Assembly (NCBI RefSeq): GCF_036607905.1
Contig: NZ_CP144555.1
Span: forward strand, 930,001 to 994,000
Origin: Streptomyces sp. SCSIO 75703
GTDB lineage: Bacteria; Actinomycetota; Actinomycetes; Streptomycetales; Streptomycetaceae
DNA length: 64,000 bases
Direction: 5' to 3'
Below are positions 60,022 through 64,000 of the stretch, in pieces. The notes beneath the pieces were generated by a model. It saw only the letters and a list, made by a program, of their open reading frames with translations, ran no database searches and was not told the DNA's origin. A program made the translations under genes and the position numbers. The first letter of the stretch is position 1, and every line of letters starts with the position of its first letter.

Positions 60022-61407
60022 CTAAGACCTCTTCTGCCGTCCGCCGGACGGAAACGCCCGGTATCCGGCCGGGCCGATGCCCGCACCGTCGGGGTCCGGG
60101 GCCTGCCCGGCTCCCCTCGCCCGCTGGTCGAACGCCCTCTGTACGTAGGAGAGATCGGCGAGCAGCCCCGCCGAGGTGACCTCCCGGGCAGGGGCCCGGT
60201 CCACGAGCCCGCCCAGGGGCAGCCGCCCGATGCCGGCCCAGCGCAGTCTCCCGTCGCCGTCGATGTAGCTGCGGGCCCGGCCGTGGTTGTCCGGGTGGAG
60301 ACAGTAGGGGATGTCCAGGACGCCCTGTCTGAAGGCGAGCCCGAGAGCGCGTCCGATGTCCGGGGCCAGTTCGAGTACGCCCTCGACCAGCGCCCTGGCC
60401 TCCAGGTACGTCTGCGAGTCGGCTTCGGCGGGGACCGCGCCGGCGGGTGGGCCGCTGCGGGCGGTCCGGGCCGCCGACTCCAGCGCGGCGACGTTCTCCG
60501 CGACGGTCGGGATCCGGCGGGACTCCGCCACCGTCTTGACGATGAGCCGCTCCGAGCCGGAGTCCACCGCGAGGCGGGTCGCCTGGTCGAGCAGCAGGTA
60601 GGCGCCTTCCTCCGTGGTCGGGTAGACGCCCATGTAGGCGTAGATGACCACGTGCCAGTTGGGCGTGGGAAGCAACTCGCCGCACAGCCGCCGCAGCGCC
60701 GCGACCGCTTCCCGGTCCTGCTCCGGGTGGGTCTGCTGGGCGTAGCTGAGCGAGACGCTGCGCATTCCGTGCTGACAGAAGAACAGCGCTTCGAGGACGC
60801 TGATCGCCACCAGTTGGCTCGGTGGGCACAATTGGCCGAGCATGCATCCGCCGAATGTCTCCAGATGCGGTTCCACACCGGATTCCCGCAGCAGGGCGAA
60901 ATCCTCGGTGCAGCGCACCCAGTTCCGTACGGACTCGTCCAGCGGAGTACGTCCGTAGGGGAGGCAGTACGAGACGGGGCCGCCCTCGGTGGCGTTGATC
61001 AGCGTCCTGCGCAGCGCGGTGAAGATGTCGTGGGGGACGGCCGATCCGTGACGGACCTGCACCGGGAACGTCTCGTCCCGGATGCCGGCCAGCACCTGCC
61101 CGGTCACGGCCGGGTCGTAGCTGACGATGGGGTAGCCGTTGAGATCGGTCCCGGCGCGCAACGCGTCCTTTACGGAGCCGAGTTCACCGATCCGGGTGTA
61201 GCTGTCGAGGGTCAGGGTGCCGACCGTCGCGGCGTTGGCGGCACGGGTGGCGGCCAGCCCGGCGCGCATGGTGCCGGGGTCGCTGAACCCCATGCGGGGT
61301 TGCACCACCAGCTCCCCTGACCGGCGTCGGGCTCGTACGAAGGCTCCGAAGTCCACCGGGCGCGCCCCCTCGGCCGGCCGCCGGGACAGGCGCGCGCCCG
61401 GTCTCAC
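60022..61407 (-). CDS. Glutamate mutase (methylaspartate mutase) large E subunit, VinI-like
   Basis: The 461-residue protein matches the TIM-barrel subunit of B12-dependent glutamate mutase. Recognisable segments include VQPRMGFSDPGTMRAGLAA (about 31-49), the substrate-side stretch VRHGSAVPHDIF, GGPVSYCLPYGR, LETFGGCMLGQLCPPSQLVA and SVSLSYAQQTHPEQD. It rearranges L-glutamate to (2S,3S)-3-methylaspartate, the precursor of the 3-aminoisobutyrate starter. I chose GTG at 61407 because it overlaps the S-subunit stop as GTGA and keeps the conserved N terminus. A longer frame upstream only runs opposite to the S subunit's sequence logic. TAG stop at 60022-60024. Confidence 0.92.
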   Translation of the reverse strand: MRPGARLSRRPAEGARPVDFGAFVRARRRSGELVVQPRMGFSDPGTMRAGLAATRAANAATVGTLTLDSYTRIGELGSVKDALRAGTDLNGYPIVSYDPAVTGQVLAGIRDETFPVQVRHGSAVPHDIFTALRRTLINATEGGPVSYCLPYGRTPLDESVRNWVRCTEDFALLRESGVEPHLETFGGCMLGQLCPPSQLVAISVLEALFFCQHGMRSVSLSYAQQTHPEQDREAVAALRRLCGELLPTPNWHVVIYAYMGVYPTTEEGAYLLLDQATRLAVDSGSERLIVKTVAESRRIPTVAENVAALESAARTARSGPPAGAVPAEADSQTYLEARALVEGVLELAPDIGRALGLAFRQGVLDIPYCLHPDNHGRARSYIDGDGRLRWAGIGRLPLGGLVDRAPAREVTSAGLLADLSYVQRAFDQRARGAGQAPDPDGAGIGPAGYRAFPSGGRQKRS

Positions 61408-61904
61408 GCCACGACCTCGGTGCGCTGCGGGGAGCGCCTGCCCGTGGGCAGTGCGCCGACGAACCGGCTGAATGCCCGTGTGGCGGTCGACGCGTCGTCG
61501 AAGACGGCGTCGAACCCGGCGGTGAGCAGTTCGTCGATCGCCGCGTCGCTCTGCTGCCCGGCGACGCCCAGCTTGCCGCCGATGACCACCGGGGTCGCGG
61601 CGAGTTCCGCGCAGGCGCGCAGGGCGCCGATGACGCGCTGTCCGTCCTGGTGGCCGTGGCCGTTGACGCTGCTGATCGCCACCAGGTCGGGCCCGACCTC
61701 CCGGCAGACGTCCACGAGGACCCGGTCCGGCACGCACGGGCCCAGGTTGATCACCTCGTAGCCCAGTTCCTCGACGAGCAGTTGGAGGAAGACGAGGTTC
61801 CAGGTGTGGGAGTCGGAGGCCACGGTCGTGACGACGACGGTGCCGCGCCGGCCGTCGACCGGGCGCACGGCGCCCGTGGGGCGGTGGCTGAGGTCGGCGC
61901 TCAT
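61404..61904 (-). CDS. Glutamate mutase small S subunit, B12-binding, VinH-like
   Basis: The 166-residue protein has a Rossmann-like cobalamin-binding fold: VVVTTVASDSHTWN (the cobalt-binding His in D-x-H), ISSVNGHGHQDG in the middle and VIGGKLGVAG toward the end. It carries adenosylcobalamin and pairs with the E subunit made from the next gene. In the usual D-x-H-x-x-G motif the last position is Asn here; relatives in antibiotic clusters may share this, which I could not check. The ATG overlaps the decarboxylase stop as ATGA and the stop overlaps the E start, so subunit synthesis is coupled. Confidence 0.92.
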   Translation of the reverse strand: MSADLSHRPTGAVRPVDGRRGTVVVTTVASDSHTWNLVFLQLLVEELGYEVINLGPCVPDRVLVDVCREVGPDLVAISSVNGHGHQDGQRVIGALRACAELAATPVVIGGKLGVAGQQSDAAIDELLTAGFDAVFDDASTATRAFSRFVGALPTGRRSPQRTEVVA

Positions 61905-63163
61905 TCGGCTGCTCCCGTGACGGTGCGGGCGGACGGTTCGTCCACGGCCGCGTAGCTGCGGCTGTGCTCGATCCGGGAGACGGACAGCACCGTGTCGCCC
62001 CGGACCACGACCTCGACGGGGGCCGGGCGCCCCAGGAACATCAGCAGGCTGGCGGTCGGCCCGTACGCTCCGGCGTTGGGAATCGTCACCAGGTCGCCGG
62101 GGGCGAGCGCGGGCACGTCGATCTCGCGGCCGAGGATGTCACCGGGGGTGCACAACGGGCCCACCAGGGTGGCCGATTCGACGCACTCCCCCGTTTCGGG
62201 GCCGACGGCGACCGGCAGCAGGCGGCCGAGGCCGGACATACCGCCGAAGGTGTTGATGCCCGCGTCGAGGATGACGAACCTGCGGCCCCGGCTGACCTTG
62301 ATGTTGCTGACGGAGGCGACCAGGGTGCCGCTCGCTCCGACGAGGTAGCGGCCCGACTCGCAGGCCACCTCGGGGCCGTCGGTGCGCCACCGCGGGAAGT
62401 GGGTGTCCAGTGCGTCCGCGAGTTCGCCGCGCAGTCCGGGGTACGAGCCCCGGCTGCCGGGCACGGCGTACGGCACCGCGAAGCCGCCGCCGATGTCGAG
62501 GAAGCGCAGGGGGAGGTCCAGTTCGCGCTGGAGGCGGGCGGCCAGCTCGATGGTGTGCCGGAACTCGCCGACCAGGCTGTCCTCGTCCTTGGCGTTGCTC
62601 AGCGGGAAGAAGTGCATCCCGGCGACGCGGACACCGTCCACCGTCCGCAGTTCGGGCAGGATGTCGGCCAGCGTCTCGCTGTCGAAGCCGAACTGCGAGG
62701 GCGTGCCGGTCATCCGGATGCTGCTGGTGGCGCTGGCCGTGGCGCTGTTGACGCGCAGCAGGCAGTCGGCGCTCACACCGTGCGCCAGGGCGGCGTCGGC
62801 GACATGGCGGACGTCGGAGACGGAGTCGGTGGAGAAGAGGCGGACGCCCCGGCGGATCGCCTCGTCCAGTTCACCGGCGGTCTTGCCGGGGCCGGTGTAG
62901 AGGCAGTCGGCGCCGTCGAAGCCCGCGGCGAGGGCGGACTCCAGCTCGCCGGTGGAGCTGATCTCGGGCCGGCAGGGGCGGCCCTCGCCCTCCCGCAGCG
63001 CCCGGACGAGGCCGGGATGGGGGTTGGCCTTGAGGGCGTAGAAGAGGGTGAACTCCTCGGGCAGCGCGTCGAGAAGCTGCTGTCTGGCCGCGTCGATCTC
63101 GTCCAGGTCGTAGACGTACAGCGGTGTGCCGAAGCGTTCGGCCAGTGCCTTGTAGCGGCTCAT
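61901..63163 (-). CDS. PLP-dependent decarboxylase, fold type III (VinO-like)
   Basis: The 420-residue enzyme belongs to the ornithine/diaminopimelate decarboxylase group. Lys45 in FYALKANPHPG is the PLP-binding lysine; DIGGGFAVPY is the phosphate loop; ESGRYLVGASG replaces the usual EPGR; CTPGD supplies the active-site Cys/Asp from the partner subunit; NAGAYGP holds the C-terminal Tyr. In the vicenistatin pathway VinO decarboxylates 3-methylaspartyl-VinL to 3-aminoisobutyryl-VinL; the gene order here supports the same role. Start is ATG at 63163, overlapping the ligase stop by four bases. Action on an ACP-bound rather than free substrate is inferred from the homologous route. Confidence 0.9.
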   Translation of the reverse strand: MSRYKALAERFGTPLYVYDLDEIDAARQQLLDALPEEFTLFYALKANPHPGLVRALREGEGRPCRPEISSTGELESALAAGFDGADCLYTGPGKTAGELDEAIRRGVRLFSTDSVSDVRHVADAALAHGVSADCLLRVNSATASATSSIRMTGTPSQFGFDSETLADILPELRTVDGVRVAGMHFFPLSNAKDEDSLVGEFRHTIELAARLQRELDLPLRFLDIGGGFAVPYAVPGSRGSYPGLRGELADALDTHFPRWRTDGPEVACESGRYLVGASGTLVASVSNIKVSRGRRFVILDAGINTFGGMSGLGRLLPVAVGPETGECVESATLVGPLCTPGDILGREIDVPALAPGDLVTIPNAGAYGPTASLLMFLGRPAPVEVVVRGDTVLSVSRIEHSRSYAAVDEPSARTVTGAAE

Positions 63164-64000
63164 CTCTCTTCCCCGTCGATCATCTCGGCCAGGACCTGCC
63201 GGGCGTTCTTCCCGTGCAGGCTCAGCGGCAGTTCGCCCAGGACCCGGCACAGGGCGGGCACCTTGGCCGGCTCGAGGCGCTCGGCCAGCTCCTTCAGGAC
63301 GGTGTGCGGGGCGAGTTCGGTCTCGGCGAAGACGATCAGGTCGTGGGTTTCGGTGGGCGGCAACGCGGTGGCGGTGCGCACACCGGGGATGTCCATGGCG
63401 GCGGCCTCGATCTCGACCGTGCTCATCCGGATGCCCTTGCGCTTGAACATGTCGTCGCGACGGCCCTCGAAGTAGAGGTAGCCGTCCTCGTCGAGCCGGC
63501 CGTAGTCGCCCGTGTGGAGCCGGAGGGCCCCGGTGGCGGGGTCGCGGCGGAAGGTGCGCGCGCTCAGTTCGGGGCGGCGCCAGTAGCCGGGCATGACGTG
63601 CGGTCCCACGGCCACGATCTCGCCGGTCTCGCCGGCCGGGAGGGGGCGGCCCTCGGCGTCGAGGATCAGGACCGTGGTACCGGGCAGCGGCAGGCCCACC
63701 GAGTGGGGACGCTCGTGCTCCTGCCCGGGCGGCATGATGGTGACGCGCTTGCACTCGGTCTGCCCGAACTGGCGGACCACCCGCGCGCCGGGGAACGCCT
63801 CGCGCAGCGCGGTGACCGCGTGGGCGGGCAGGGCGGCGCCGGTGTTGGTGAACATCCTCACCGGGGGCGGGTCCTGGGTGTCGCGCCGGGCGAGGGAGCC
63901 GATCATCGTGGCCAGTGAGGGGACGATGGGCACCACGGTGGTGCCGGTCTCGCGCATGCGCCGCAGCAGGACGAGGTCGGACTCGCCGCCGTCCAGGACC
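63160..64000 (-). CDS. Adenylate-forming ligase for the starter amino acid (VinN-like), cut by right edge
   Basis: Only the C-terminal 280 codons are present; the frame stays open to 63999, so the start lies outside. ANL motifs are FGQTECKR (A5), LHTGDYGRLDEDGYLYFEGR (A7 into A8), RKGIRMSTVEIE and the C-terminal catalytic Lys in SLHGKNARQ. VinN activates 3-methylaspartate and loads it on VinL; here the gene is fused by overlap to the decarboxylase and mutase genes, fitting that role. The specificity residues of the first half are missing, so the substrate is inferred from context only. It is the first visible gene of the minus-strand starter/PKS A-B unit. Confidence 0.85.
   Translation of the reverse strand, partial: VLDGGESDLVLLRRMRETGTTVVPIVPSLATMIGSLARRDTQDPPPVRMFTNTGAALPAHAVTALREAFPGARVVRQFGQTECKRVTIMPPGQEHERPHSVGLPLPGTTVLILDAEGRPLPAGETGEIVAVGPHVMPGYWRRPELSARTFRRDPATGALRLHTGDYGRLDEDGYLYFEGRRDDMFKRKGIRMSTVEIEAAAMDIPGVRTATALPPTETHDLIVFAETELAPHTVLKELAERLEPAKVPALCRVLGELPLSLHGKNARQVLAEMIDGEER

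Overview
The window is about 64 kb of very GC-rich actinomycete DNA, most likely Streptomyces judged by base composition, protein style and GTG starts. It is the core of a modular type I polyketide synthase (PKS) cluster for a polyene macrolactam whose starter is a beta-amino acid. The starter genes match the vicenistatin (Vin) route to 3-aminoisobutyrate. They are a two-subunit coenzyme B12 glutamate mutase, a PLP decarboxylase, an acyl-ACP ligase cut by the right edge, a free-standing ACP and a second adenylating enzyme. I assign these families from motifs; no database search was run.

Layout from right to left. 64000-60022 (minus): ligase, decarboxylase, mutase S and mutase E, joined by 4-base stop/start overlaps. 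59910-38243 (minus): PKS A (loading ACP plus modules 1-3) and PKS B (module 4), followed by an FAD ferredoxin reductase (38214-37012) that ends in a hairpin. 36698-35937 (minus): a TetR regulator. 31261-35852 (plus): ACP, a degenerate IS630-type transposase relative, the second adenylating enzyme and an MFS exporter; the exporter and tetR converge on a shared two-way terminator. 30696 to the left edge (minus): PKS C (modules 5-6), PKS D (module 7), PKS E (modules 8-9) and PKS F (module 10, cut by the left edge).

How it should work (inference). Glutamate is rearranged to 3-methylaspartate, loaded on the free ACP, decarboxylated to 3-aminoisobutyryl-ACP, capped by an amino acid and passed to the loading ACP of PKS A. 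Docking-domain types at the protein ends support the chain order A-B-C-D-E-F, the same as the gene order. Modules 1-5 carry DH and KR and should build a conjugated pentaene. Module 6 has a KR without its catalytic Tyr and should leave a ketone. Module 7 (KR only, A-type) should leave a hydroxyl. Module 8 is the only one with a methylmalonyl-type AT and should give a methyl-branched alkene. Module 9, and probably 10, add further alkenes. Ten modules are visible. Eleven would give a 26-membered ring with this starter, the size of the sceliphrolactam/salinilactam type, but the end of the assembly line, the thioesterase, the starter acyltransferase and the cap-removing peptidase are not in the window.

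Two further layers stand out. Long tracts of the PKS genes are near-identical copies of one another, with base composition unlike the flanks and slippage-prone hexanucleotide runs inside them. A 70-base nested palindrome, probably a compound TetR operator, precedes the exporter gene.
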